A stretch of 64,000 nucleotides of DNA from Kitasatospora atroaurantiaca (GTDB lineage Bacteria > Actinomycetota > Actinomycetes > Streptomycetales > Streptomycetaceae). The stretch lies in the NCBI RefSeq assembly GCF_007828955.1, contig NZ_VIVR01000001.1, forward strand, positions 930,001-994,000. Reading direction: 5' to 3'. The stretch's first letter is position 1. Each line of letters starts with the position of its first letter. The position numbers were made by a program, and so were the translations under genes. Under the pieces are notes generated by a model. It made no database searches and was not told the origin of the DNA. It saw nothing but the letters and a program-made list of their open reading frames with translations. This document shows positions 19,404 through 28,436 of the stretch, piece by piece.

Positions 19404-19720
19404 CGACCGGTCCCTTCAGTGCAGGCGTCACCTAGCGTTGTCGCCCACGCTGGCAGCCCGGCGGCGGTTCGGCGCGCCCGGTGGCCCGTTCAGGGGGTGG
19501 CGGTCGTGGTCACGCCGGCGTCCTCGGCGTGGCCGGCCGCGTCACCGTCCTCCGCCGCGGTCGGATCGGCCTCGATCCAGCGCTCGACGGTGGCCACGTG
19601 ATCTTCGCGCCGAAGGCCTGCTGCCCGAGAAGACACCCCCCGAAGCGGAGGAGCCGTGCGCGTAGCCCTGTTCAGGCCGCCGTCCTCGGCGGCACGGCGG
19701 TCGAGGTCTACGGGCTCTGA
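19404..19720 (+). pseudogene. Gene-free stretch with a possible amidohydrolase tail relic
   Basis: Between the DUF4389 start and the stop of the next minus-strand gene there is no convincing gene. One plus-strand frame ends at 19720 with VQAAVLGGTAVEVYGL, which resembles the C-terminus of amidohydrolases (LGGNAARLYGL type). Upstream in the same frame the sequence is Arg-rich and not protein-like. A second frame has a coding-like segment ending EKTPPEAEEPCA at about 19665. I read the region as decayed coding DNA with low confidence. Confidence 0.3.
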
Positions 19721-21042
19721 GGGTCCGCGCCACGGGAGGTGGTCTCGGGGACGGCGCTCGGCAGCGGGGGCAGCGACGGGCTCGGCAGCGGGGTGGCGGG
19801 CGCCTCGGTGGGGGCCGGCGACGCTGAGGGAGGCGGCGACGCGGACGACGACGGGTACGTCGGCGTGGGCGTGCTCGCTGCGGAGCCGGGTACGGCGATG
19901 GTGTCGCCGAGGAGAACTCCGTCGGTGATCTCGGTCAGGCTGTCACCGACCAGACCGGTGCTGACCCGCACGCTGCAGTCGTGACACCGCTTCACCACGC
20001 TGGACACCAGGGTCACGTAGTCGCCGTCGGCCTTGTGGTGGACGGCCGAGTTCGGGACCGCGAGCACATGACGGCGCTCGGCCAGCACGATGGTCAGCTC
20101 GGCCGGCATGCCGGGGACCATGCCCGCCGGGGGCTTGTCGAGCGTGACGGCGAGCGGATAGACCGGCTTGCTCGCGGCCGGCTGGGCTCCGGGGGCGGCG
20201 TACGGCGAGGGGACGGCCTGCGGGGAGACCACGGCCTTCACCGGCGTACTGGTGACGCTCGTGCTCGCCGAGCGGTCCAGCTGGGGAAGCGCGACCACCA
20301 CGTGCTGCCCCACCGCCAGCCGGCTCAGCAGAGAACCCGGCACGTCGGCGACCACCTGCAGCGCCGTGGAACGCAGCTGGAACGCCGGCGTCCGGCACGC
20401 GGGCGAGCTCCCGAGGGCGGTGTCGACCGCCTGGATCACCCCGTCGGCCGGGGCGGTGATCCGCGCGTCGGCGAGTGTCTTCCGGGCCTGGGTCACCCGC
20501 AGGTTGATCTGCGTCACCCGGTCCTGGTCGGCGCCCACCGCCGAGCCGGCCGCCACCTGCGTGTCCTGCCGGGCCTCCGGGCTCGGTCCGCTCGCCGCTT
20601 GCAGGGCAAGGGCCTGGTCCTGGTCGAGTCGCCGCTGCGCCTGCTCCAGGTCCTGCTGGGCGGACGCCAACTCGGCCACCGCGGCCGTCGTGTCGGCCTT
20701 GGCCAACTCCTGGCCTGCGGTGACGGCCGCGCCCACCTCAGCCGTGACGGAGACCACGGGCCCCGGCCTGGCCTGGTTCGGGTCGTAGGTCACCAGAGCG
20801 CAGGCATCGTCGGACGGCTGCTCAGCCCCGGGCGGGGAGACCAGGGTGGCGCCGAAGTACAGGCGGTAGTGCACCGCGGCCTCCGCCCGCCCGGGCAGGG
20901 CGGCGGTCAGCCGTACGTCCGCCCAGGCGACCCTGGTCGTCGCAGGCTCGGGCTCGGACTGCAGGGCCCAGGTCACCGCGCCGACGCCGGCACAGACGGC
21001 GATGCCGGCTGCCACGATGACCTGTCGCCGTGTCAGTCGCAC
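19708..21042 (-). CDS. Membrane-fusion (HlyD/RND adaptor-like) secretion protein
   Basis: 444 residues from GTG 21040-21042, with GGGGAGGG upstream. One N-terminal membrane helix (VIVAAGIAVCAGVGAVTWAL) is followed by a beta domain and a coiled coil of about 70 residues (LASAQQDLEQAQRRLDQDQAL, then DRVTQINLRVTQARKTLADA). A lipoyl/barrel part follows with ITAPADGVIQAVDTALG and VPGMPAELTIVLAERRHVLAVPNSAV. The C-terminal tail is about 50 residues of Ser/Pro/Ala/Thr. This is the adaptor layout that accompanies MacB-type ABC exporters. No such transporter is adjacent, so it is an orphan in this window. Confidence 0.85.
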   Translation of the reverse strand: MRLTRRQVIVAAGIAVCAGVGAVTWALQSEPEPATTRVAWADVRLTAALPGRAEAAVHYRLYFGATLVSPPGAEQPSDDACALVTYDPNQARPGPVVSVTAEVGAAVTAGQELAKADTTAAVAELASAQQDLEQAQRRLDQDQALALQAASGPSPEARQDTQVAAGSAVGADQDRVTQINLRVTQARKTLADARITAPADGVIQAVDTALGSSPACRTPAFQLRSTALQVVADVPGSLLSRLAVGQHVVVALPQLDRSASTSVTSTPVKAVVSPQAVPSPYAAPGAQPAASKPVYPLAVTLDKPPAGMVPGMPAELTIVLAERRHVLAVPNSAVHHKADGDYVTLVSSVVKRCHDCSVRVSTGLVGDSLTEITDGVLLGDTIAVPGSAASTPTPTYPSSSASPPPSASPAPTEAPATPLPSPSLPPLPSAVPETTSRGADPQSP

Positions 21043-21304
21043 GTCCCTCCCCGCCGTCTGTCCTCGGGCCGCCCGGACCTGAGCTGAGGGCGGCGTCTCG
21101 TCCTGACCGATCGTGCGGGACGGGGCCGGACCGAGGGCGACGACACTCCCGAAACCCCGCACAGTTCACCGGACGCGACCATCGCGGGCGACGAAGCGGG
21201 AGCGACACTCCGTCAGAGCCTTCTCAGCACTGCCCCTCCAGGGCGTTCGACGAGGTACCGAAGTCGGGCGTGGGCACTGTTCAGCGATCGCTGCCCCGCA
21301 GCGA

Positions 21305-22813
21305 TCAGCCCTGCCGCCCGGCGGTGTGGAACCCGTCGTCGACGACGCGCAGGGTCGACACCGCCGGGTCGGCCGCACCGCGGACGTGGCCGCCCTGGGT
21401 GGCCGCGGTGAGCTGGAAGAACTCGACGAGTTCAGCGGTGATGACCTCGCCCGGCAGGACGTTCGGGATGCCCGGCGGGTAGGCGGCCAGGGTGTCGGCC
21501 GAGACCCGCCCGACCGCCTCGTGGGCGGGCACCGCGCGGCTGGGGGCCAGAAAGGCCTGACGTGTCGTCAGCCGTACGGGGCCGGGCTTCGGCAGCCGCA
21601 GCCGGGCGGGCGCGGACTCCTGGTCGAGCGGTGCGGGCAGCTCGTGCAGGGCGCCGAGGAAGCGGTCCGCGTCGGGGGCGGCGCCCGCGCCCAGCACCGC
21701 GACGATCGCCGAGTCGGTGGCGACCTCGACCAGGATCCGGTGATCGTTCATCAGGCGCCAGCGCGCCTCGTGCCCGGAGATGCCGCCCGCCCGGGTGTCG
21801 ATCGGCACCCGCAGCGGGTCGGCCGCCACGATGTCCGCGAAGCGGTCGAAGCCGTCGCTCACCACCGTGAACCGCCCGGCCGCGCGGACGGCGTCCCGGA
21901 TCTTGTCCGCCGTCTCCACCGAGGCGGTTATCCCGTCCCGGCCGTTCGCCAGCTGCTGCCGGGCGAGGTCGAGGGAGGCGAGCAGCAGTGCGCTCGCGCT
22001 GGTCGACTGGGTGAGGTTGAAGACCCGCTGGACGAGTGGCTCGAGGGCGTCCGCGAAGCGGCCGTGGCCGAGGTGCAGCATGGCCGACTGGGTCAGACTG
22101 CCGCCCAGCTTGTGGGTACTGGAGACCACCAGATCGGCGCCCAGCGCCAGCGCGTTGGCGGGCAGCTCCGGATGGAAGCCGAAGTGCGAGCCCCAGGCCT
22201 CGTCGACGATCAGCGGGATGCCCGCGCTGTGGGCGACCTCCGCGAGCGCCCGCACGTCAGCGACCGCACCGAAGTAGCTGGGGGTCACCACATAGGCCGC
22301 GGCGGCATCCGGGTTCGCGGCGATGGCCGCGGCGAGGTCGCGCGCGGTGACCCCGTGGGCGATGCCCAGGTCCGGGTCGAGCGACGGGTGGACGAAGGCG
22401 GACCGCAGTCCGGACAACACCAGGCCGTCGATGACGCTGGAGTGGACGCTCCGCTGCACCACCAGGGTGTCGCCGAGCGCCTGTGCGACCAGGGTGGCGA
22501 TCCGGTTGCCCTGGGAGGCGCCGTTGGTGAGGAACCAGGTGCGGCGAGCGCCCCAGGCCTCGGCGGCGAGCTCCAGCGCCTGGTCCATCGGGCTGTCCGC
22601 ACCGAGGTCGATGCCGTCCAGCAGCGGCGGCACGTCGAGCCGGAGCGACGCCTCGCCCACGACCTGCGCGAGCCTGTCGAAGCGGCCGGCGTCGGCCGCA
22701 TGGCCGGGGACGTTGAGCCGTAGCCAGTCGGTCTCGGCATGGGCACTCACAGCCTCGGCGTACGGCGCGTGGAGCTGGGTGGGGCGGCGGGGCTCGCGGG
22801 TGGTTCGGGTCAT
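21305..22813 (-). CDS. Orn/Lys/Arg decarboxylase-fold PLP enzyme
   Basis: 502 residues from ATG 22811-22813 (a GTG one codon upstream is equally possible). TWFLTNGASQGNRIATL, the His of VQRSVHSSVIDGL (ring stacking), VDEAWGSHFGFH (Asp binding the PLP pyridine nitrogen) and STHKLGGSLTQSAM (Schiff-base Lys) match fold-type I Orn/Lys/Arg decarboxylases of group III. The C-terminal part with YPPGIPNVLPGEVI is also typical. It would make cadaverine, putrescine or agmatine from basic amino acids. It stands apart from desferrioxamine-type genes and carries no pathway partners here. Substrate not determinable by eye. Confidence 0.9.
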   Translation of the reverse strand: MTRTTREPRRPTQLHAPYAEAVSAHAETDWLRLNVPGHAADAGRFDRLAQVVGEASLRLDVPPLLDGIDLGADSPMDQALELAAEAWGARRTWFLTNGASQGNRIATLVAQALGDTLVVQRSVHSSVIDGLVLSGLRSAFVHPSLDPDLGIAHGVTARDLAAAIAANPDAAAAYVVTPSYFGAVADVRALAEVAHSAGIPLIVDEAWGSHFGFHPELPANALALGADLVVSSTHKLGGSLTQSAMLHLGHGRFADALEPLVQRVFNLTQSTSASALLLASLDLARQQLANGRDGITASVETADKIRDAVRAAGRFTVVSDGFDRFADIVAADPLRVPIDTRAGGISGHEARWRLMNDHRILVEVATDSAIVAVLGAGAAPDADRFLGALHELPAPLDQESAPARLRLPKPGPVRLTTRQAFLAPSRAVPAHEAVGRVSADTLAAYPPGIPNVLPGEVITAELVEFFQLTAATQGGHVRGAADPAVSTLRVVDDGFHTAGRQG

Positions 22814-22956
22814 CACATGGTCGAGGCTGACACCGCGATGACCTGAAAGGAATGCTTCAGTTCTCTGGGGATGTCCAGAAGATTTCTATAGCTCTCCTCC
22901 AGGAGGCCTTGCCGTTACCCCGTGTCCCTCTGCGATGACGAATCGTTTCATCAGAC

Positions 22957-23151
22957 GTGGAGAGCTCTTCCAAAGCCGACACCCAGTGGCCAGAGACGCC
23001 GATCTTCGCCGAGCTGATCCGGCAGTGGCAGGCCGACGGCCGCACCCTGCCCGGTCGGCCGGACCCGCAGTGGGAGCGGATCGCGTCGCACGCGACGTCC
23101 GGACGCCGCCGCCTGCCCGTGCCTCGCCCCTCACCGCCGCGAGGCCTCTGA
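22957..23151 (+). CDS. Small hypothetical protein
   Basis: 64 codons from a GTG. The first 45 residues look protein-like, with WPETPIFAELIRQWQADGR followed by LPGRPDPQWERIASH, resembling small uncharacterised streptomycete proteins. The last 15 residues are Arg/Pro-rich and less convincing. It sits between two minus-strand genes, 140 nt from the decarboxylase start. No function can be assigned. Confidence 0.5.
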   Translation: MESSSKADTQWPETPIFAELIRQWQADGRTLPGRPDPQWERIASHATSGRRRLPVPRPSPPRGL

Positions 23152-23180
23152 GCCCTGCTCGCTCCGGCTCGGAGCCTTCG

Positions 23181-25331
23181 TCAAGGACCCGGCCTCGCCG
23201 CCGCCTCGGCCAGCGGGAACTCGCACCAGACGCTCTTGCCGGTGCCGAGCGGATCGACGCCCCACCGTCCGGCCAGGGCGTCCACCAGCAGAAGCCCGCG
23301 CCCTGATGTCGCGGTCTCACCGGGAACGCGGCGGCGGGGCCACTCACTTGAGCAGTCCTGGATCTCCAACCGGACCCTCTGCCGGCCGTTGGTGAGCAGT
23401 TCGACGGTCAGCATCGCTCCGCCGTCGGTGTGCAGCAGAGCGTTGGTGATCAACTCGTCCGCGGCGAGTTCGATGTCGGCGCTGAGCGGTGACGCCCCCC
23501 AGGCTGCCAGAGCCTGACGGAGCGTCGTGCGGGCCTCCACCAGACCCTCCGGGTCGGCCTGATGGATGTGCTGAATCATCCGGAGCGGCACCTGCTCGCC
23601 GGGTGCCGCCGCCCGGCGCAGCAGCAGGAAGGCCGCGTCGTCCTCGGCCCCCGGCTGTCCGAGCACCTCGCGGCACAGGTGCTCGGCGAGCTTCTCGGTG
23701 TCCGCCGGGCCCGACCGCATCGCACCGGCGAGGGCCTGCAGCCCGTCGGAGATGTCCTGCCCCGGCCGCTCGACGAGGCCGTCGGTGCAGAGCAGCAGGG
23801 TGTCGTCGGGGTTCAGGTCCAGGCGGCTCTCCGGGTAGTCGTCCTGGCCCAGCATCGTGGCGACCCCGAGCGGCAGCCCGCCGCGGACCGACGGCCAGCT
23901 GATCCGGCCGCTGCCGTGCCGGACGAGCGGCTCCAGGTGGCCCGCCCGCACCAGTCGCAGCGTGCCGGTCTCCAGGTCCGCCTCGACGTAGATACAGGTC
24001 GCGGACCGCTCGGTGTCCAGTTCGGCCAGGAAGCGCGAGGCGCGGGCCAGCGCGGTCGAGGGGGTGTGGCCCTCGGCCGCGTACGCCCGCAGCGCGATCC
24101 GCAGCTGGCCCATGATGGCCGCGGCATGGCTGTCATGGCCCTCGACGTCGCCGACGACCAGACCGACCCGGCTGCGCGGCAGCGGGACGACGTCGTACCA
24201 GTCCCCGCCCACCTCCCGGCCGGTGCGGCTGGCCCGGTAGCGGACCGCCACCTCCCCGCCGCTGATCTCCGGGATCCGCCGGGGCAGCATCGTGTTCTGC
24301 AGCGTGGTGGCGAACTCGCGCTCCTGGTCGAAGAGGACGGCGCGCTGGAGGGACTGGGCCACCGCGCTGCTGAGCGCGATGCAGATGTTGCGGTCCTCGG
24401 TGCTGAACCGCCGCGTGTCGCGGTAGTACAGGCCGAGCGCACCCAGGGTCCGGGCCTGGGCGGCCAGCGGCAGGAAGGCTCCCGCGTTGATCCCCATCTC
24501 GTCCGCGTAGGGCCTGAGCCGCGGGTAGCGGGCGCAGAGGGTCTCCCGGTCGCCGATGAACCGGGGCCGCCGCGAACGTATGGCCTCGGCGAGCGGCAAC
24601 TGATCGTCGACCTTGGAGAACGAGAGATCGTCCAGCGCCTTCAGCTCGGGCGAGGGCGTCTCGGTCGCCGCGACCAGCCGAATCGTGCTCCCCTCGACCA
24701 GGCCGAGCGCGAGCCCGTCGGCACCGAACCGCCGAAGGCCCTCGGTGTCGGTCAGCACGCTGATCACGTCCTGGACGGTGAGCGCACGGGCCAGGGCCTC
24801 GGTGGTCGCCCGTACGGAGTCCGTCTGGCGGCGGCGGTCGGCGGTCAGCGCGCGCATGCCCTCGGCGTGGGCGAGCTCCTCGTCGGCGTTCCGGATGATG
24901 CCGACGATGCGGTACGGGTTGGTCTGCTCGTCGCGCAGGATGCGGCCCTGGGTGTGGGCCCAGCGCAGGCTGCCGTCGCGGCAGGTCACCCGGAAGTAGG
25001 CTGCGACGGTCAGGTCCCCGGCCTGCAGGGCCAGCGACACGGTGGTGTCCAGTCGGGCCCTGTCGTCTTGCAGGATTCGGGCGGCCAGTGTGGTGGGCCG
25101 GCCGTCGAACTCGTCCGAGTGGAGGTCGAAGACCTCAAGGCCGATCTCGTCGAGCTGGAAGGCGTCCGTGTCGAGGTTCCAGTCGAAGCTGCCCATGCCG
25201 TTGAGCGCGAGCCTGTCGTTGGCCGCCGTCGGCTCGCCGTTGCCGTGCACGGCGGTGAGCGGCGTCGCCCCTACGGATGCGGTACTGCTGCCCTGGGGGT
25301 CGTAGCCGCCGGGCGCCGCGTGGTTCGCCAT
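23181..25331 (-). CDS. PAS-GAF-SpoIIE phosphatase-HATPase sensor protein
   Basis: 716 residues from ATG 25329-25331 with GGGAG upstream. Domains in order: PAS (about 45-155, MGSFDWNLDTDAFQLDEIG to YRIVGIIRN), GAF (about 180-340), SpoIIE/PP2C phosphatase (about 360-580, with VGGDWYDVVPL, VVGDVEGHDSHAAAIMGQLR and DDTLLLCTDGLVE), and a GHKL ATPase (about 590-710, with ELAADELITNALLHT as N box and TSGRGLLLVDAL). It combines the phosphatase and the anti-sigma kinase types of partner switching in one chain, as in many streptomycete regulators. No membrane segment. It should control one or more STAS proteins; one is encoded at 49.1-49.5 kb. Confidence 0.95.
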   Translation of the reverse strand: MANHAAPGGYDPQGSSTASVGATPLTAVHGNGEPTAANDRLALNGMGSFDWNLDTDAFQLDEIGLEVFDLHSDEFDGRPTTLAARILQDDRARLDTTVSLALQAGDLTVAAYFRVTCRDGSLRWAHTQGRILRDEQTNPYRIVGIIRNADEELAHAEGMRALTADRRRQTDSVRATTEALARALTVQDVISVLTDTEGLRRFGADGLALGLVEGSTIRLVAATETPSPELKALDDLSFSKVDDQLPLAEAIRSRRPRFIGDRETLCARYPRLRPYADEMGINAGAFLPLAAQARTLGALGLYYRDTRRFSTEDRNICIALSSAVAQSLQRAVLFDQEREFATTLQNTMLPRRIPEISGGEVAVRYRASRTGREVGGDWYDVVPLPRSRVGLVVGDVEGHDSHAAAIMGQLRIALRAYAAEGHTPSTALARASRFLAELDTERSATCIYVEADLETGTLRLVRAGHLEPLVRHGSGRISWPSVRGGLPLGVATMLGQDDYPESRLDLNPDDTLLLCTDGLVERPGQDISDGLQALAGAMRSGPADTEKLAEHLCREVLGQPGAEDDAAFLLLRRAAAPGEQVPLRMIQHIHQADPEGLVEARTTLRQALAAWGASPLSADIELAADELITNALLHTDGGAMLTVELLTNGRQRVRLEIQDCSSEWPRRRVPGETATSGRGLLLVDALAGRWGVDPLGTGKSVWCEFPLAEAAARPGP

Positions 25332-25461
25332 GGAAGCGCTCCCATAAGTAGGCGGCCCGCTACGGTTCATCCCGCAACATCCCGATCAGTCTACTTTTGG
25401 CGTTTCCCGCACGCACCGATGCGACTGCACCGATGCACCCGCACCGGACACCGGGGCCCGG

Positions 25462-25581
25462 TCAGGCGGCGTCCTCCTCGGGCGCGAGGTGGAACCACGT
25501 CCACTTGCCGCCCTTGCCGGCGAGATACCCCCACGACTCGTACTGGCCCTTGACCGCATGCAGCAGGACGGGCGCGGAACC
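25462..25581 (-). pseudogene. Possible 3' relic of a minus-strand gene
   Basis: A frame ending at a TGA (25462-25464) reads VLLHAVKGQYESWGY followed by LAGKGGKWTWFHLAPEEDAA. This is good protein-like sequence with GC-rich wobble positions, but there is no usable start and the upstream sequence turns Pro/Arg-rich. It probably is the end of a deleted gene. The rest of the 456-nt gap between 25332 and 25787 holds only a hairpin. Confidence 0.3.
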
Positions 25582-25616
25582 GCAGCCGGTGGGACGGGCG
25601 CGAAGTGGATCGGGGG

Positions 25617-25654
25617 CCCGCCACCGGGGCCAGGGGAATGGACCCGGTGGCGGG
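25617..25654. repeat. 12-bp inverted repeat, 14-nt loop
   Basis: CCCGCCACCGGG (25617-25628) and its exact complement (25643-25654). It lies downstream of the GntR gene stop (25788) in the minus direction and may be that gene's terminator. Confidence 0.45.
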
Positions 25655-25787
25655 ATGTCGCACCGCGGGGGTGCCCCACTGACGAGGCCGGCGCTACACC
25701 ACCCAAGCTGGGGAGCAGCCGAGCCCGCGGAACCAGCCGTCCGGTCGGAGCGGGCCTGGCCGAAAGGACCAGGGTCGGCGTACCGGG

Positions 25788-26891
25788 TCAGCGCCTCGCC
25801 CTCGCCGACCGGCCGCGCCGGGGTGACAGCTCGAGGGCCTGCACTCCCCCGGCCCGGAAGCGGTCGCGCCAGGCCGCGACCACCGCCCGGGACTGGCCGA
25901 GCCGGCGGGCCACTTCCTCCGCCGTGGCCGTCTCGCAGCCCAGAACGATCCTGGCCCGCAGCGCCAGGCCCCGGTTCGGCGCGCTGGGCAGGGCCCAGCT
26001 CTCCAGCGCGGCACGCTCCGCCGCGCTCGGTCGCGCCGCGTCGGCGACGGGGTCGATGTCAGCACCGGCGCCGGTGTCGGTCTCGGTCTCGGGTGAGGAG
26101 GGCCCGCCCGGGAGTCCGGCATCGCCGTCACGGTACGTCAACTCCGCGTACTCGGCACCGATCTGGAAGCAGGTGACGATCAGCGCCTGCCCGCACTGGT
26201 CGGCGACCGTCCGGCGGACCACCAACCTGAACCCCGGCACTGCGGACGCCTCGGGCTCGCCGACCTCGAGCAACACCTGGACCCTGTCGGTCCGGTAGAG
26301 CCGCAGACCCGCCATCGCCCCCCAGACGAACAGGTCGCCGAGTTCCGCCGGGTCCGCCCCTCCCCCGGCCCCGACGGCCTCGACGGCCGCGGCCAGCTGC
26401 GGCACCCGGTCCAGCAGTGCCGGCGCGAAGCAGGACAGCGAGGACTGCAGGATGTGGCCGTCCGCGTCCCGCAGTTGCTGGCCGTACGTCAGCACCACTG
26501 TTCCTCGCGGGACTTCGAAGGCCTCCGCCGTGCACGGGTCCAGGACACCCTCGCCCAGCCATCCGACCGCGACGGCCGAGAGACCCGGGCGGAGGAAGGA
26601 TCCGGGGAAGGACGCCTCGCGCCTGCGGCTGAGCGAGGCCTGCACCGGCCGGCCGGCGTGACGGGCCAGGACGTACGTCCCCAGCCGGTCGCTCGCGACC
26701 TGGCCCTGGGCACGCAGGTACTGGAGAGCGGCCCGTACGGTCTGGCGGTTGACGCGGTACCTGCCGGCGAGTTCGCGCTCGGAGGGCAGGTTGCGGCCGG
26801 GCGGGATGCGCCCGGCCCTGATCTCGTCCCCCAAGTCGCGGGCGATCGCCCGATATGTCGCTGCACGGCTCGTTTCCTGCTGTTCAGGCAT
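25788..26891 (-). CDS. GntR/HutC regulator with IS630-like C-terminal HTH extension
   Basis: 367 residues from ATG 26889-26891 (a GTG five codons upstream is possible). Residues 8-75 are a GntR winged helix: TYRAIARDLGDEIRAGRIPP, LPSERELAGRYRVNRQTVRA and ALQYLRAQGQV. A UTRA-type ligand domain follows to about residue 260. After an acidic linker the last 80 residues read LALRARIVLGCETATAEEVA, then RRLGQSRAVVAAWRDRFRAG and LELSPRRGR. This matches the N-terminal helix-turn-helix of IS630-family transposases. No DDE domain is present. The fusion is unusual for HutC-type regulators, which are about 240-260 residues. A DasR-type palindrome 67 nt upstream suggests autoregulation. Confidence 0.88.
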   Translation of the reverse strand: MPEQQETSRAATYRAIARDLGDEIRAGRIPPGRNLPSERELAGRYRVNRQTVRAALQYLRAQGQVASDRLGTYVLARHAGRPVQASLSRRREASFPGSFLRPGLSAVAVGWLGEGVLDPCTAEAFEVPRGTVVLTYGQQLRDADGHILQSSLSCFAPALLDRVPQLAAAVEAVGAGGGADPAELGDLFVWGAMAGLRLYRTDRVQVLLEVGEPEASAVPGFRLVVRRTVADQCGQALIVTCFQIGAEYAELTYRDGDAGLPGGPSSPETETDTGAGADIDPVADAARPSAAERAALESWALPSAPNRGLALRARIVLGCETATAEEVARRLGQSRAVVAAWRDRFRAGGVQALELSPRRGRSARARR

Positions 26892-26957
26892 GCTGAGGAC
26901 CCCCACTGGTCGCTACCTTGCGCTACCTCGTGAACGTGCCCGGTCAGCTTATGGCAT

Positions 26958-26969
26958 TGGTCTGGACCA
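26958..26969. promoter_or_regulatory. DasR-type (dre-like) palindrome TGGTCTGGACCA
   Basis: It differs by one central base from TGGTCTAGACCA, and its flanks (ATTGG...CCACT) also fit the 16-mer element. It lies in the divergent region between the GntR gene and capA, so it could serve DasR or the local GntR protein. Confidence 0.65.
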
Positions 26970-27119
26970 CTGGGGCGTACGTGGGTGAAACAATGGTGTG
27001 CATGCCGCACAACGCGCCTGCCCACCCCGGACGGTGGCTCAGCCCGTGACCCCTCCGGAGAGGGCTTGCCATCCGCGTGGATCGGGCGGAGCTTGGAAGG
27101 GGGCGAGCTGGAGGCCGCC

Positions 27120-28121
27120 ATGTCCGCGCCGGAGCCGACGACCGTCAGGGTGGCCCTGGCCGGGGACACCATGCTCGGCCGGGGCGTCGCCGAAGCAGTG
27201 GCCACGGCGGCCGGCCCACGAGCCCTCTTCTCGGAGGAGATCCACGAGTTCGCGGCTGCGGCCGACCTGTTCGTCCTCAACCTCGAGTGCTGCGTCTCCG
27301 CTCGCGGGACCCTCTGGCCGCAACCGGGCAAGCCGTTCTTCTTCCGCGCCCCGCCCGCTGCGGCCGAGCTGCTCGCACAGTTGGGTGTGCACTGCGTGAC
27401 GCTCGCCAACAACCACGCCCTCGACTACGGCTTCGACGCGCTCGCCGACACCCTCGTGCATCTGGCGGAAGCGGGCATCCGCACCGTGGGCGCGGGCCCC
27501 GATCTGCCCACGGCCCGCGAGTTCGCCGTGCTGGCTACCGCCGGTACGCGCGTCGCGGTCGTCGGCGCCACCGACCATCCCGACGACTTCGCCGCCGGCC
27601 CGGACCGCCCGGGCGTGGCCTACGCCGAGCTTCGCGACGGCGTCCCGGGCTGGCTCACCGAGCTGGTACGGCGGGCCGCCGCGGAGGCCGACATCGTCCT
27701 GGTCACCCCCCACTGGGGCCCGAACATGACCAGTCGGCCGCCTCCCTACGTCCGGGCTGCGGCCCCCGTGCTCCTCGAAGCCGGGGCGACGCTGATCGCC
27801 GGCCACTCGGCGCACGTCTTCCACGGGGTGGCCGACCGGGTCATCTTCGACATGGGCGACTTCATCGACGACTACGCCGTCGACGGGGTGCTCCGCAACG
27901 ACCTCGGGCTGCTCTTCCTGGTGACCTTCCGGGGCCTCGCCCCCGCCCCCCTCAGGCCGGTCCGCCTGGAGGCCCTGCCGCTGTTCCTGGACTACTGCCG
28001 CACGGAGGCGGCCCATGGCCGGCGCCGGCAGTGGATCAACGACCGCTTCGCCACCGCCTGCGCGGAGTTCGGCACCGCCGTCTCGGTGGAGGGGGACCGG
28101 CTGGTGGCGGAGTGGGACTGA
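27120..28121 (+). CDS. CapA/PgsA-type metallophosphoesterase-fold protein
   Basis: 333 residues from ATG 27120-27122, preceded by GGAGG. Motifs follow the CapA family: VALAGDTMLGRG, FVLNLECCVS, VTLANNHALDYGFDALADTL, DIVLVTPHWGPNM, LIAGHSAHVFHGV and VIFDMGDFIDDY. Family members take part in poly-gamma-glutamate or capsule synthesis and contain a calcineurin-like metal site. There is no signal peptide and no CapB/C partner here, so polymer synthesis is not supported. The divergent GntR gene with a palindrome between them suggests shared control. Confidence 0.9.
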   Translation: MSAPEPTTVRVALAGDTMLGRGVAEAVATAAGPRALFSEEIHEFAAAADLFVLNLECCVSARGTLWPQPGKPFFFRAPPAAAELLAQLGVHCVTLANNHALDYGFDALADTLVHLAEAGIRTVGAGPDLPTAREFAVLATAGTRVAVVGATDHPDDFAAGPDRPGVAYAELRDGVPGWLTELVRRAAAEADIVLVTPHWGPNMTSRPPPYVRAAAPVLLEAGATLIAGHSAHVFHGVADRVIFDMGDFIDDYAVDGVLRNDLGLLFLVTFRGLAPAPLRPVRLEALPLFLDYCRTEAAHGRRRQWINDRFATACAEFGTAVSVEGDRLVAEWD

Positions 28122-28155
28122 ACTCGCTTCAGTGGTGGTGCAGTTCCGGGAGCCG

Positions 28156-28281
28156 CTACGGCTCACCCCGGCCCGCCGCACCGGGGACCGGGAGCGGCTC
28201 GCGCCCGTTCTGCAGCCGGTCCAGCTCCGCGATGTCGGGGTGACGCAGGTCGAAGGCCGGGGACTCGGGGTGCCGAGGCCG
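28156..28281 (-). pseudogene. Possible 3' gene relic
   Basis: A minus-strand frame ending in TAG (28156-28158) reads HPESPAFDLRHPDIAELDRL, then QNGREPLPVPGAAGRGEP. Third positions are almost all G or C, as in real genes here, but a stop lies just upstream and no start is available. The 315-nt gap between 28122 and 28436 holds nothing else that I recognise. Confidence 0.3.
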
Positions 28282-28436
28282 TCACCGTCCGCCGGGCGAC
28301 TGCTTTCACGGCTCCTGGCGGGCGTGCGGCGTGCGCGTGCGGTGGAGCGCGCCGACCTTCGCGGATCCTTCGCCGAGACCTCGCGAGCCTTCCGCGCCGG
28401 ATGCCGCGAGGCGGTGCGCGACCTACGATCGGTCTC

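Noticed and set aside
25788..26891. Gene is dasR itself
   Set aside because: DasR is about 254 residues without a C-terminal HTH. The extra domain and different recognition segment argue for another HutC regulator, although it may share similar sites.
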